Part shown: positions 37,281 through 48,774 of the stretch, one piece after another
Layout: each line of letters opens with the position of its first letter
How positions within the stretch are numbered: position 1 is the stretch's first letter
Notes under the pieces: model-generated
What the model was told of the DNA's origin: nothing
Databases searched by the model: none
Seen by the model: the letters and a program-made list of their open reading frames with translations, nothing else
Translations under genes and position numbers: made by a program
NCBI RefSeq assembly: GCF_041381155.1
Contig: NC_091135.1
Coordinates: 65,871,067 to 65,935,066, forward strand
Length of the DNA: 64,000 nucleotides
Source of the DNA: Argopecten irradians
Taxonomy: Eukaryota > Mollusca > Bivalvia > Pectinida > Pectinidae
Reading direction: 5' to 3'

Positions 37281-37477
37281 CATTAAAGAAAAGAAATTGG
37301 AACATATACAATATGATGTGTAATCTTAATTAATGTTGAAGAATTCTTAAACGTAATTCTACATAGAAAAGTATTACGGACGTTAGGTGGTGTTTTATAA
37401 TGAAATCGTGATTAAACACATTTCAGTTGCCACAACACCATGTTTGTCATTCCTCACATTGTCAGTTATTTCTTTCT

Positions 37478-38004
37478 AGATTGTTTGTTTGTTTAATTAA
37501 TTAACGTCCTATTAACAGCCAGGGTCATGTAAGGACGGCCTCCCATGTATGCGGTGTGTGCGTGTGTGTAGTGCGAGGTGCATATATAGGAGACTGCGGT
37601 ATGTAAGTGTTATGTCTTCTTGCATAGTGGAACTGTTGCTCTTTTTAAAGTGCTATATCACTGAAGCATGCCGCCGAGAACACCAAGCAACACACCCCAC
37701 CCGGTCACATTATACTGACAGCGGGCGAACCAGATGTCCCACTCCCGTTATGCTGAGCGCTAAGCAGCAGCAGAAACTACCATTGTTTTAGACTTTAGTG
37801 TGTCTCGGCCAGGGGACAGAACCCAGAGCCTTCCTCACAGTGGCGAACGCTCAACTCAAGGCCAAAAGTGAGGCGGTGCCAAGGGAGGCATTAGGAAAGA
37901 TAAAGTCAGTTAGGAAGAAGAGAAAAGATAAGATCCTAAATTTAGTCGCCTTTAACGATCATGCAATAGGGGCAGTAGCTACAATTCTAACGCCCTACCT
38001 GTGT
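37478..38004 (-). mobile_element. Dispersed SINE-like element, full length, minus orientation
   Basis: It starts with the reverse tail 'ttgtttgtttaattaattaa', 'cgtcctattaacagccaggg', then every family block in reverse, and ends 'ctacaattctaacgccctac'. Together with 35990-36487 it defines the consensus. Small open frames here are incidental. Confidence 0.8.
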
Positions 38005-38144
38005 AACTCTCATCTCAACTTAAGATCATAGTTAATTAGTTAAATAGTTAAAAGCCCTCGATTTACCACGGTCCATATCACTTATACAGATAAACTACGA
38101 TAACTCAATGAGATATCAGAGTATTCGAATTGCTGTATTGTACC

Positions 38145-38290
38145 TGCTGCCCCTATTGCATGATCATTAAAGGCGACTAAATTTAGGATCTTATCTTTTC
38201 TCTTCTTCAGCCATTTCTCTTCTTCCTGTCTATTTTTGTTCTTTCTAACTCCGCCCTTCACAGAGCCTTACTTTTGGCCGGAGGGTAATC
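38145..38290 (+). repeat. 5' fragment of the dispersed SINE-like element
   Basis: 'acctgctgcccctattgcat', 'aaaggcgactaaatttagga' and 'gagccttacttttggccg' match the 5' half. It stops abruptly where the next repeat begins. Confidence 0.65.
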
Positions 38291-38900
38291 GCAGGACTAT
38301 ATGCCTAGTGTTTGTTCCCGTCTGTCTGTCTGTCCGGATTTCGTTTCCAGACGATAACTTGAAAAACATCAACGTTTTTGATAAAACTTCACACAATGGT
38401 AGCATATGAGAAAATAAAGCTTGGAATTGGATTTGGGGTCAAAAGGTCAGTAACAAAGGTCATTGTTACTAAAAATAGATTGTTTAACAAATTTTAGTTT
38501 CCGGATGATAAGTTAAGAACACATCAACGGAATACAATGGTAGCATATGAGAAAATACAGCTTGGGATTGGATTATCATTTAGGTTAATAGGCCAACTAC
38601 AAAGTTTAATGTTAATAAAAATAGATTGTTCCACAGATTTTAGTTTCTGGGTGATAAGTTGAGAGCACATCAATGGAATGTGTTCAAACTTCATACAAAG
38701 GTAACATAGGGGATAACATAGTTTGGGATTGAATTTGGGATCAAAAGGTCACTGTTACAAAAAAATAGTTTGTTTCACTTATTTTCGTTTCCGGAGGACA
38801 ACTTGAGACAATTTGTTCTAACTTAATACAATGATAGCATAACTAATAACTGGCCATAGATTAGAAAAATGTAATTGACGACAGGGGACGTGTGTTGCTT
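38291..38900 (+). repeat. Dispersed repeat with four ~145-bp internal modules
   Basis: It begins 'cgcaggactatatgcctagt', followed by 'gtctgtctgtctgtccgg'. The phrase 'agtttccggatgataagtta' or its variants recurs at about 38340, 38498, 38640 and 38790, each followed by 'aca.tcaa..gaa' and 'caatggtagcatatgag' variants. Built like the block at 450-1120, but a different sequence. Confidence 0.6.
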
Positions 38901-39039
38901 GCAACACTTACTGTAATCTTGTTAAGCATAGAAAATGAAAAGGACCCAACTTTTTTCTGAAAGTCGATTCCAATTACATAAGGGATCCCATTGTATCCAA
39001 GAAGTACCCCATTAATGGAACACTCAATGCAAACCCTGT

Positions 39040-42000
39040 GGTAGTTTCTGCTCCAGCTTAGAGTTTAACATAAAGAGAGATGATGACTGGGTTTCTCGTT
39101 GTCAGTATAATATGACCGGATGGGGTGTGTTGTTCGGTGTCTTTGTCAGTATAATGTGACCGGGTGGGGTGTGTTGTTCGGTGTCTTTGTCAGTATAATG
39201 TGACCGGGTGGGGTGTGTTGTTCGGTATCTTTGTCAGTATAATGTGACCGGGTGGGGTGTGTTGTTCGGTATCTTTGTCAGTATAATGTGACCGGGTGGG
39301 GTGTGTTGTTCGGTATCTTTGTCAGTATAATGTGACCGGGTGGGGTGTGTTGTTCGGTATCTTTGTCAGTATAATGTGACCGGGTGGGGTGTGTTGTTCG
39401 GTATCTTTGTCAGTATAATGTGACCGGGTGGGGTGTGTTGTTCGGTATCTTTGTCAGTATAATGTGACCGGGTGGGGTGTGTTGTTCGGTATCGTTGTCA
39501 GTATAATGTGACCGGGTGGGGTGTGTTGTTGTTCGTATATCTTTGTCAGTATAATGTGACCGGGTGGGGTGTGTTGTTCGGTATCTTTGTCAGTATAATG
39601 TGACCGGGTGGGGTGTGTTGTTCGGTATCTTTGTCAGTATAATGTGACCGGGTGGGGTGTGTTGTTCGGTATCTTTGTCAGTATAATGTGACCGGGTGGG
39701 GTGTGTTGTTCGGTATCTTTGTCAGTATAATGTGACCGGGTGGGGTGTGTTGTTCGGTATCTTTGTCAGTATAATGTGACCGGGTGGGGTGTGTTGTTCG
39801 GTGTCTTTGTCAGTATAATGTGACCGGGTGGGGTGTGTTGTTCGGTGTCTTTGTCAGTATAATGTGACCGGGTGGGGTGTGTTGTTCGGTGTCTTTGTCA
39901 GTATAATGTGACCGGGTGGGGTGTGTTGTTCGGTATCTTTGTCAGTATAATGTGACCGGGTGGGGTGTGTTGTTCGGTATCTTTGTCAGTATAATGTGAC
40001 CGGGTGGGGTGTGTTGTTCGGTATCTTTGTCAGTATAATGTGACCGGGTGGGGTGTGTTGTTCGGTATCTTTGTCAGTATAATGTGACCGGGTGGGGTGT
40101 GTTGTTCGGTATCTTTGTCAGTATAATGTGACCGGGTGGGGTGTGTTGTTCGGTATCTTTGTCAGTATAATGTGACCGGGTGGGGTGTGTTGTTCGGTAT
40201 CTTTGTCAGTTAATAATGTGACCGGGTGGGGTGTGTTGTTCGGTATCTTTGTCAGTATAATGTGACCGGGTGGGGTGTGTTGTTCGGTATCTTTGTCAGT
40301 ATAATGTGACCGGGTGTGGGGTGTGTTGTTCGGTATCTTTGTCAGTATAATGTGACCGGGTGGGGTGTGTTGTTCGGTATCTTTGTCAGTATAATGTGAC
40401 CGGGTGGGGTGTGTTGTTCGGTATCTTTGTCAGTATAATGTGACCGGGTGGGGTGTGTTGTTCGGTATCTTTGTCAGTATAATGTGACCGGGTGGGGTGT
40501 GTTGTTCGGTATCTTTGTCAGTATAATGTGACCGGGTGGGGTGTGTTGTTCGGTATCTTTGTCAGTATAATGTGACTGGGTGGGGTGTGTTGTTCGGTAT
40601 CTTTGTCAGTATAATGTGACGGGGTGGGGTGTGTTGTTCGGTATCTTTGTCAGTATAATGTGACCGGGGGGGGTGTGTTGTTCGGTATCTTTGTCAGTAT
40701 AATGTGACCGGGTGGGGTGTGTTGTTCGGTATCTTTGTCAGTATAATGTGACCGGGTGGGGTGTGTTGTTCGGTATCTTTGTCAGTATAATGTGACCGGG
40801 TGGGGTGTGTTGTTCGGTATCTTTGTCAGTATAATGTGACCGGGTGGGGTGTGTTGTTCGGTATCTTTGTCAGTATAATGTGACCGGGTGGGGTGTGTTG
40901 TTCGGTATCTTTGTCAGTATAATGTGACGTGTGGGGTGTGTTGTTCGGTATCTTTGTCAGTAATAATGTGACCGGGTGGGGTGTGTTGTTCGGTATCTTT
41001 GTCAGTATAATGTGACCGGGTGGGGTGTGTTGTTCGGTATCTTTGTCAGTATAATGTGACCGGGTGGGGTGTGTTGTTCGGTATCTTTGTCAGTATATGT
41101 GACCGGGTGGGGTGTGTTGTTCGGTATCTTTGTCAGTATAATGTGACCTTGTGGGGTGTGTTGTTCGGTATCTTTGTCAGTATAATGTGACCGGATGGGG
41201 TGTGTTGTTCGGTATCTTTGTCAGTATAATGTGACCGGGTGGGGTGTGTTGTTCGGTATCTTTGTCAGTATAATGTGACCGGGTGGGGTGTGTTGTTCGG
41301 TATCTTTGTCAGTATAATGTGACCGGGTGGGGTGTGTTGTTCGGTATCTTTGTCAGTATAATGTGACCGGGTGGGGTGTGTTGTTCGGTATCTTTGTCAG
41401 TATAATGTGACCGGGTGGGGTGTGTTGTTCGGTATCTTTGTCAGTATAATGTGACCGGGTGGGGTGTGTTGTTCGGTATCTTTGTCAGTATAATGTGACC
41501 GGGTGGGGTGTGTTGTTCGGTATCTTTGTCAGTATAATGTGACTGGTGTGGGGTGTGTGTTCGGTATCTTTGTCAGTATAATGTGACCGGGTGGGGTGTG
41601 TTGTTCGGTATCTTTGTCAGTATAAACGGGTGGGGTGTGTTGTTCGGTATCTTGTCAGTATAATGTGACGGGTGGGGTGTGTTGTTCGGTATCTTTGTCA
41701 GTATAATGTGACCGGGTGGGGTGTGTTGTTCGGTATCTTTGTCAGTATAATGTGACTGGGTGGGGTGTGTTGTTCGGTATCTTTGTCAGTATAATGTGAC
41801 TGGGTGGGGTGTGTTGTTCGGTATCTTTGTCAGTATAATGTGACTGGGTGGGGTGTGTTGTTCGGTATCTTTGTCAGTATAATGTGACCGGGTGGGGTGT
41901 GTTGTTCGGTATCTTTGTCAGTATAATGTGACCGGGTGGGGTGTGTTGTTCGGTATCTTTGTCAGTATAATGTGACCGGGTGGGGGTGTGTTGTTCGGTA

Positions 42001-44745
42001 TCTTTGTCAGTATAATGTGACCGGGTGGGGTGTGTTGTTCGGTATCTTTGTCAGTATAATGTGACCGGGTGGGGTGTGTTGTTCGGTAACTTTGTCAGTA
42101 TAATGTGACCGGGTGGGGTGTGTTGTTCGGTATCTTTGTCAGTATAATGTGACCGGGTGGGGGTGTGTTGTTCGGTATCTTTGTCAGTATAATGTGACCG
42201 GGTGGGGTGTGTTGTTCGGTATCTTTGTCAGTATAATGTGACCGGGTGGGGTGTGTTGTTCGGTATCTTTGTCAGTATAATGTGACCGGGTGGGGTGTGT
42301 TGTTCGGTATCTTTGTCAGTATAATGTGACCGGGTGGGGTGTGTTGTTCGGTATCTTTGTCAGTATAATGTGACCGGGTGGGGTGTGTTGTTCGGTATCT
42401 TTGTCAGTATAATGTGACCGGGTGGGGTGTGTTGTTCGGTATCTTTGTCAGTATAATGTGACCGGGTGTGGGGTGTGTTGTTCGGTATCTTTGTCAGTAT
42501 AATGTGACCGGGTGGGGTGTGTTGTTCGGTATCTTTGTCAGTATAATGTGACCGGGTGGGGTGTGTTGTTCGGTATCTTTGTCAGTATAATGTGACCGGG
42601 TGGGGTGTGTTGTTCGGTATCTTTGTCAGTATAATGTGACCGGGTGGGGTGTGTTGTTCGGTATCTTTGTCAGTATAATGTGACCGGGTGGGGTGTGTTG
42701 TTCGGTATCTTTGTCAGTATAATGTGACCGGGTGGGGTGTGTTGTTCGGTATCTTTGTCAGTATAATGTGACCGGGTGGGGTGTGTGTTGTTCGGTATCT
42801 TTGTCAGTATAATGTGACCGGGTGGGGTGTGTTGTTCGGTATCTTTGTCAGTATAATGTGACCGGGTGGGGGTGTGTTGTTCGGTATCTTTGTCAGTATA
42901 ATGTGACCGGGTGGGGTGTGTTGTTCGGTATCTTTGTCAGTATAATGTGACCGGGTGGGGTGTGTTGTTCGGTATCTTTGTCAGTATAATGTGACCGGGT
43001 GGGGTGTGTTGTTCGGTATCTTTGTCAGTATAATGTGACCGGGGGTGTGGGTGTGTGTGTTCGGTATCTTTGTCAGTATAATGTGACCGGGTGGGGTGTG
43101 TTGTTCGGTATCTTTGTCAGTATAATGTGACCGGGTGGGGTGTGTTGTTCGGTATCTTTGTCAGTATAAATGACCGGGTGGGGTGTGTTGTTCGGTATCT
43201 TTGTCAGTATAATGTGACCGGGTGGGGTGTGTTGTTCGGTATCTTTGTCAGTATAATGTGACCGGGTGGGGTGTGTTGTTCGGTATCTTTGTCAGTATAA
43301 TGTGACCGGGTGGGGTGTGTTGTTCGGTATCTTTGTCAGTATAATGTGACCGGTTGGGGTGTGTTGTTCGGTATCTTTGTCAGTATAATGTGACCGGGTG
43401 GGGTGTGTTGTTCGGTATCTTTGTCAGTATAATGTGACCGGGTGGGGTGTGTTGTTCGGTATCTTTGTCAGTATAATGTGACCGGATGGGGGTGTGTTGT
43501 TCGGTATCTTTGTCAGTATAATGTGACCGGGTGGGGTGTGTTGTTCGGTATCTTTGTCAGTATAATGTGACCGGGTGGGGTGTGTTGTTCGGTATCTTTG
43601 TCAGTATAATGTGACGGGTGGGGTGTGTTGTTCGGTATCTTTGTCAGTATAATGTGACCGGGTGGGGTGTGTTGTTCGGTATCTTTGTCAGTATAATGTG
43701 ACCGGGTGGGGTGTGTTGTTCGGTATCTTTGTCAGTATAATGTGACCGGGTGGGGTGTGTTGTTCGGTATCTTTGTCAGTATAATGTGACCGGGTGGGGT
43801 GTGTTGTTCGGTATCTTTGTCAGTATAATGTGACCGGGTGGGGTGTGTTGTTCGGTATCTTTGTCAGTATAATGTGACCGGGTGGGGTGTGTTGTTCGGT
43901 ATCTTTGTCAGTATAATGTGACCGGGTGGGGTGTGTTGTTCGGTATCTTTGTCAGTATAATGTGACCGGGTGGGGTGTGTTGTTCGGTATCTTTGTCAGT
44001 ATAATGTGACCGGGTGGGGTGTGTTGTTCGGTATCTTTGTCAGTATAATGTGACCGGGTGGGGTGTTGTTCGGTATCTTTGTCAGTATAATGTGACCGGG
44101 TGGGGTGTGTTGTTCGGTATCTTTGTCAGTATAATGTGACCGGGTGGGGTGTGTTGTTCGGTATCTTTGTCAGTATAATGTGACCGGGTGGGGTGTGTTG
44201 TTCGGTATCTTTGTCAGTATAATGTGACCGGGTGGGGTGTGTTGTTCGGTATCTTTGTCAGTATAATGTGACCGGGTGGGGTGTGTTGTTCGGTATCTTT
44301 GTCAGTATAATGTGACCGGGTGGGGTGTGTTGTTCGGTATCTTTGTCAGTATAATGTGACCGGGTGGGGTGTGTTGTTCGGTATCTTTGTCAGTATAATG
44401 TGACCGGGTGGGGTGTGTTGTTCGGTATCTTTGTCAGTATAATGTGACCGGGTGGGGTGTGTTGTTCGGTATCTTTGTCAGTATAATGTGACCGGGTGGG
44501 GTGTGTTGTTCGGTATCTTTGTCAGTATAATGTGACCGGGTGGGGTGTGTTGTTCGGTATCTTTGTCAGTATAATGTGACCGGGTGGGATGTGCTTGTTC
44601 GGTGTCTTCGGCAGTATACTTCAGTTTAAGACAGCAGTGTAAAAAGGAGCCACATCACAAATATACCGCAGCCTCTCAAAACATACACCCATCCACAAAT
44701 TGCGGGACATTGCATCCTGGATATTGATAGGACGTTAGTCTAATA
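39040..44745 (+). mobile_element. SINE-like element copy inflated by an internal satellite
   Basis: The left flank of the array is family sequence ('tggtagtttctgctccagct', then 'gatgactgggtttctcgtt'). The right flank is the continuation ('gtcttcggcagtatacttca', 'gtgtaaaaaggagccac', 'aaatataccgcagcctctca', 'gataggacgttagtctaata'). So a ~500-bp element has become ~5.7 kb by internal tandem expansion. Confidence 0.85.
39101..44613 (+). repeat. 44-bp satellite array, ~125 copies
   Basis: The unit is 'gtcagtataatgtgaccggg' followed by 'tggggtgtgttgttcggtatcttt'. Most copies are identical. Rare variants are 1-4 base indels, 'gactggg' for 'gaccggg' (clustered near 41745-41830), and 'cggtgtc' for 'cggtatc' (at the left end, near 39795-39890 and in the last copy). 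The family's normal core has 'cggtgtc', so that is likely the ancestral form and 'cggtatc' the amplified form. High identity means the copy number in an assembly may be wrong. Confidence 0.97.
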
Positions 44746-44779
44746 ACCAAACCAAACTAAGTGTGTTCGACTTCACTGC

Positions 44780-45255
44780 AGGTAGGTCGTAAGAATTGAA
44801 CCTGCTGTCCGTAGTGTACTGTATAACGTAAAAGGCGACGAAATTTAGAGTCTTATCTTTTCTTTCTTCCTAACTTACCTTCTTCCTAACGCCTCCCTTG
44901 GTACCACCTAAATTTCCGCCTTCGGTTGAGCGCTCGCCCCTGTGATGTAGGCTCTGGGTTCTGTTCTCTGGTAGAGACATACCATAGTCTATAAAAGTGG
45001 TAGTTTCTGCTCCTTCTTACCGCTCAGCATTAAGGGAGTGAACGACCGGCTCGCCCGTTGTCAATATAATGTGAATGTGACCGGGTGGAGTGAGTTGGTT
45101 GGTGGCATGTTTCAGTGATATAGCACTATAAAAAGGGCAACAAGAAGTCACAACTTGAATATACCACAATCTATCAAAACACGCTACTACATAGACGCTA
45201 CACACCGCATACATGGGACGGCATGGCTGTTAGTAGGACTAAAATTTTATCGAAC
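44780..45255 (+). mobile_element. Dispersed SINE-like element, near full length
   Basis: 5' block 'aaggcgacgaaatttagagt'; tRNA-like block 'ggttgagcgctcgcccctgt' with 'gggttctgttctctgg'; core 'gttgtcaatataatgtgaat'; 'gcactataaaaagggcaaca'; tail 'ctgttagtaggactaaaatt' then AAACAAACAAA. The core is present once, with no expansion. Confidence 0.75.
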
Positions 45256-45369
45256 AAACAAACAAAATTTGGGATGACACATCCTGCTAATATGACATTG
45301 ATTTAATCAAGTACAATAATTACACTACATTAATGCGCTCAACAGGAGAAGGAACTATGTATACAGTTG

Positions 45370-45545
45370 CATGGACTATGGTGTGTCTAGACCAGGAAAC
45401 GGACCATATAATAATGTTCAAATAGGCTCAATTCAAGGCCGAAATAGAGGCGATTAACACATGTATCTTATAGAAATTAGTCGTCTTCAATAAATAAATA
45501 TGCAATGCCTATTATGGAATTGTAACCATACCTAGGATTGGCTTG
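45370..45545 (-). repeat. Fragment of the SINE-like element, minus orientation
   Basis: 'gactatggtgtgtctagacc', 'aattcaaggccgaaatagag' and a distant 'attgtaaccatacctaggat' match the family's tRNA-like and 5' blocks. Strongly diverged. Confidence 0.45.
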
Positions 45546-45829
45546 TTACCCGTATACGTAGTCTGCCCTAGCTTTTTAAAACTCCTTAGTTTGTGTTGTT
45601 CATGCCAACGCAATACAATGGAAATATACGTGAATGATAGTAAAGAAGGTTAAACCGACAGATTAGGACTTTTATACTGTAGTAGATCAAGTACATGTTC
45701 TCGTCAGGGAAAATTGTATGACTATGCAGTATAAATGGCTTGGAGCCATGAGTATGGTTTCTTTTTATTGGCCAAACTAAACTATTGCTAAGCTATCATG
45801 CGCTACATCCTGCAAGTATAGTGTTTGGC

Positions 45830-45980
45830 GTTAGAATTACACCTGCTGTCCCAATTGCATGATTTCCCTAACGCCTTCCTTGACACTGCCTCACGTTTGG
45901 TCTTCAGTTGAGCGCTCGCCACTTTGAGGAATGCTCCAGGTTCTGTCCCCTGGCCGAGACACACCATAGTCTATAAAAAT
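45830..45980 (+). repeat. 5' fragment of the SINE-like element
   Basis: 'gcgttagaattacacctgct', 'cagttgagcgctcgccac', 'aggttctgtcccctggccga' and 'acaccatagtctataaaa'. It ends abruptly at 'aataacgattc'. Confidence 0.65.
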
Positions 45981-46251
45981 AACGATTCATAACTCGACGT
46001 TTTATTGTAATTTTACTTCTATGATAAACATTTTCCGCCATTTTGAAATAAATTCGGAAAACAGTCAATTCTCCATACATCAAAATAGCGTGATAATTTC
46101 AATGCATATCCCGTTTGTACACGTATCTCTTAAAATAAACCCAGCCTAATTTCTTATTTTTATTTTAATTGTTCCAAGAAAATAGTAATTTTGTTGACGC
46201 TGTGACTTCACAATGCTTTATTGAATGGGTAGTCATGCAATGCAGGCTCCA

Positions 46252-46672
46252 GCGACATAAGTGTAGTCATTATTACACCTGCAGGTATGAGAGAAAGCCT
46301 CAGACGACATGAATGTAGTCAGTATTACATCTGCTGGTATGAGAGAAATCCTCAGACGACATGAATGTAGTCAGTATTATATCTGCTGGTATGAGAGAAA
46401 TCATCAGACGACACGAGTATAGTCATTATTATATCTGCTGGTATGAGAAAAATCCTCAAACGACACGAATGTAGTCAGTATTATATCTGCTGGTATGAGA
46501 GAAATCCTCAGACGACACGAGTGTAGTCATTATTATATCTGCTGGTATGAGAGAAATCCTCAGACGACATGAATGTTGTCAGTATTACATCTGCTGGTAT
46601 GAGAGAAATCCTCAGACTACATGAATGTAGTCAGTATTACATCTGCAAGTATGAGAGAAATTCTCATTGCAT
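46252..46672. repeat. 52-bp tandem repeat, ~8 copies
   Basis: The unit is 'gtagtcagtattacatctgc' followed by 'tggtatgagagaaatcctca' and 'gacgacatgaat'. Copies differ by a few substitutions, for example 'cattatta' for 'cagtatta' and 'cacgagt' for 'catgaat'. A diverged trace of the unit ('ggtatgagagaaatatact') also occurs near 49560. Confidence 0.92.
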
Positions 46673-46681
46673 CGGATGTAA

Positions 46682-46930
46682 AGAGAATACATGCTCAGTG
46701 TCTTTAAATGTAAGCTGTATTTTGGTGATGGTTAAGAAAAACAAAAGTGGCTGTCCCGAGCCAAAATACAGCTTATATTTTAAGACACTGACAATGTATT
46801 CTATTTATCCAGCAACCTTACGAAAATGCATCATATGATTTTAAACTTAAGTTACTAATTGATCTATTAACATATTCGACTTTCAAACAATGGATCAACC
46901 TATTGGAGGTCGATGTAATCGGCGCACGTT
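46682..46930 (+). repeat. Copy A of a repeat found on both sides of the LINE remnant, with a hairpin head
   Basis: The first 120 bp (46682-46802) form a palindrome: 'taagctgtattttgg' pairs with 'ccaaaatacagctta', extended by 'gtctttaaa' with 'ttaagacac' and 'agaatacat' with 'atgtattct'. Downstream, 'cgactttcaaacaatggatc' and 'tgtaatcggcgcacgt' recur in copy B at 48485-48715. Confidence 0.7.
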
Positions 46931-47029
46931 TTTGTTCATTTATTCTTTATTTTCTCTTAAAGAGATATAATAAAGGTTCAATGAATTCAAAGAGATAATG
47001 AAAAAAGTTCAACCCATTACGTTATCGCG

Positions 47030-48490
47030 AAACCAAAAAAAAGTAACAATTTACACAGTCGGCTAACTTGTCCTCAGCCGCGAGGAATGTGTGGGACGCT
47101 ACTCTGATGAAGCGTGTGGCTATCAATTCAAAGTCTTTGATAGGATCTGTGTTTGGGTCGTGTCCTCCAAAGATAATTTGGACAAAATCTTCATCTTAGG
47201 CATTATCTAGCGTTTAAAACGTATCAATACTACAGATATCAAGTACTTGTGTAGTAATCTGTCCCCGACACATGTGGTGACGTCACAATGTGTGACGTAT
47301 ACGTAATGACGGATTAGATCTGTGAATACTTACACATTTTTTACATGTTTTTTTCTTGAGATTGGGGTGGATATGTCACTAATTTAAATACAAATCTCGC
47401 ACAAGTGAGATCTGCTATGAATGTTGCGTTGATCCATAATCCATGGGGATACATTTGCTTGTGTATTTGTCTGAATCTGTCGAAGTTACCATGAGTGTTC
47501 ATTCCATCAAGCCACGGTAGTACATGTATATAGTTTCCAAATCGGTTTTAATAGAACTCTGTCTTGGTAGTGATATAATGAACGAAGAAACCCATTTAAT
47601 TGTACTTTGTAAAGATATCACAAATGTCTTGTATGAATCTTTTTGTTCCGGAACATCGCCATTTAGATATATACACGCACTAAGATTTTTTTCTTGGCAA
47701 GGTAATCGTTTGGCAGCTAAGCCGATAAAGATATCAAAGATTTCGCTTATCAATTTCTGCTCCAACACGAAGGAGACCGAGCATGCTATCTGCGATGTCA
47801 GATCTTGTGCGCGTAGGAAAATCTTTAATTTTCTTAACTGCTAGGTGCTGAAATCGAGAGAGTTTATCTTTATCGTTTGTACAATGTTGTTACATGTTTC
47901 AGATCCATAGAGTGCGGATGCTAGTATTGGTTAAGGTATATCATTGGGTTTACTTTGTAGTCGTTTGCTCCAATACCAGGTATAGAAAACAGCGATAGCT
48001 CTTTTCAATCTTTTTTGTGCATGGCATCTTTTAGACCTAGGTATTCCAAGGTATTCATGGTTATCCTTCAGTTCCACCTTATCTCCTTTGAAAGATATCC
48101 TTATCTCCTTTGAAAGATATCCTTATCGAATCGACCATCAAAGACCGTGGTACAGCTTTTTGTTAGTACTGAACGAGAATTTCCACTGTATTGAATAATC
48201 CTGTCATATATTAAACATACACTGTAAGGAACAAGGTGACAGGGCGAGTAAGGTGATGTCATCTGCGAGTGTAGTGCTGCAACAATATAAAGCATTAAGT
48301 GGGGCACCAGAGTTTGATTTAGACAAGTCATTCGTGAGATCGCCAATGAAGATCAAATAGTATAACGTGGACATCGTCCCACTTTGTCGCAATCCTCGAT
48401 CCATCGCGATTTGGTTCAATTGCAATTGGCAAATAATAGCGCGTTTGAGTCCTGAAAAAGTGTTTTCCACAATGCTAAGTATTCTACCAT
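47030..48490 (-). pseudogene. Degenerate non-LTR retrotransposon (LINE) reverse transcriptase
   Basis: Read from 48470 down, the minus strand gives G-L-R-Q-S-G-T-M-S-T-L-Y-Y-L-I-F-I-G-D-L (normally G-x-R-Q-G-D..F-I-N-D-L), then T-L-A-D-D-I-T-L-L-A, matching the catalytic ADD box. In other frames come V-F-D-G-R-F, E-Y-L-G-I, L-Y-G-S-E-T-C and, near the end, T-R-S-D-I-A-D-S-M-L-G-L. Several frameshifts and stops, a loss of the 5' part and an altered F-I-x-D-L box show it is dead. The clade is not certain. Confidence 0.75.
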
Positions 48491-48715
48491 TAATTCATTT
48501 CAGCTTCAACTTTTGTGTGAGAAAGACAAAAGTTGCTGTCCCGAACCAAAATACAGCTTTCCTTTTTATCCTGCAATATTGAAAAAAATGCATAATTTAA
48601 TTTTTGTTTTTAGTATTTATACTAATATATCATATCGCTCAACAAACATGTGCGACTTTCAAATAATGAATTAACCAATAGGAAGTCGATGGAATCGGCG
48701 CACGTGCTAAAATAC
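48485..48715 (+). repeat. Copy B of the repeat flanking the LINE remnant
   Basis: Shares with copy A 'gctgtcccgaaccaaaatac', 'cgactttcaaataatgaatt' and 'tggaatcggcgcacgt', in the same orientation and order. The left half of the copy A palindrome is not preserved. Confidence 0.65.
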
Positions 48716-48774
48716 AGCTATTTTCCGTCAATGCCGAACACAGCAAAAATATATGTGGTAGAATAAGTGTATTC

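Noticed and set aside
37549..38031. Two short open frames as genes
   Set aside because: Both lie wholly within a reverse copy of the dispersed SINE-like element and shift with its indels.
39101..44613. G-quadruplex or telomere-like function for the G-rich 44-bp array
   Set aside because: Each unit has only one GGG and one GGGG run, with long gaps between units. It does not resemble the TTAGGG telomere repeat.
47524..47844. A 106-codon plus-strand open frame as a gene
   Set aside because: It lies antisense to the LINE reverse transcriptase remnant; the minus strand shows the family motifs.
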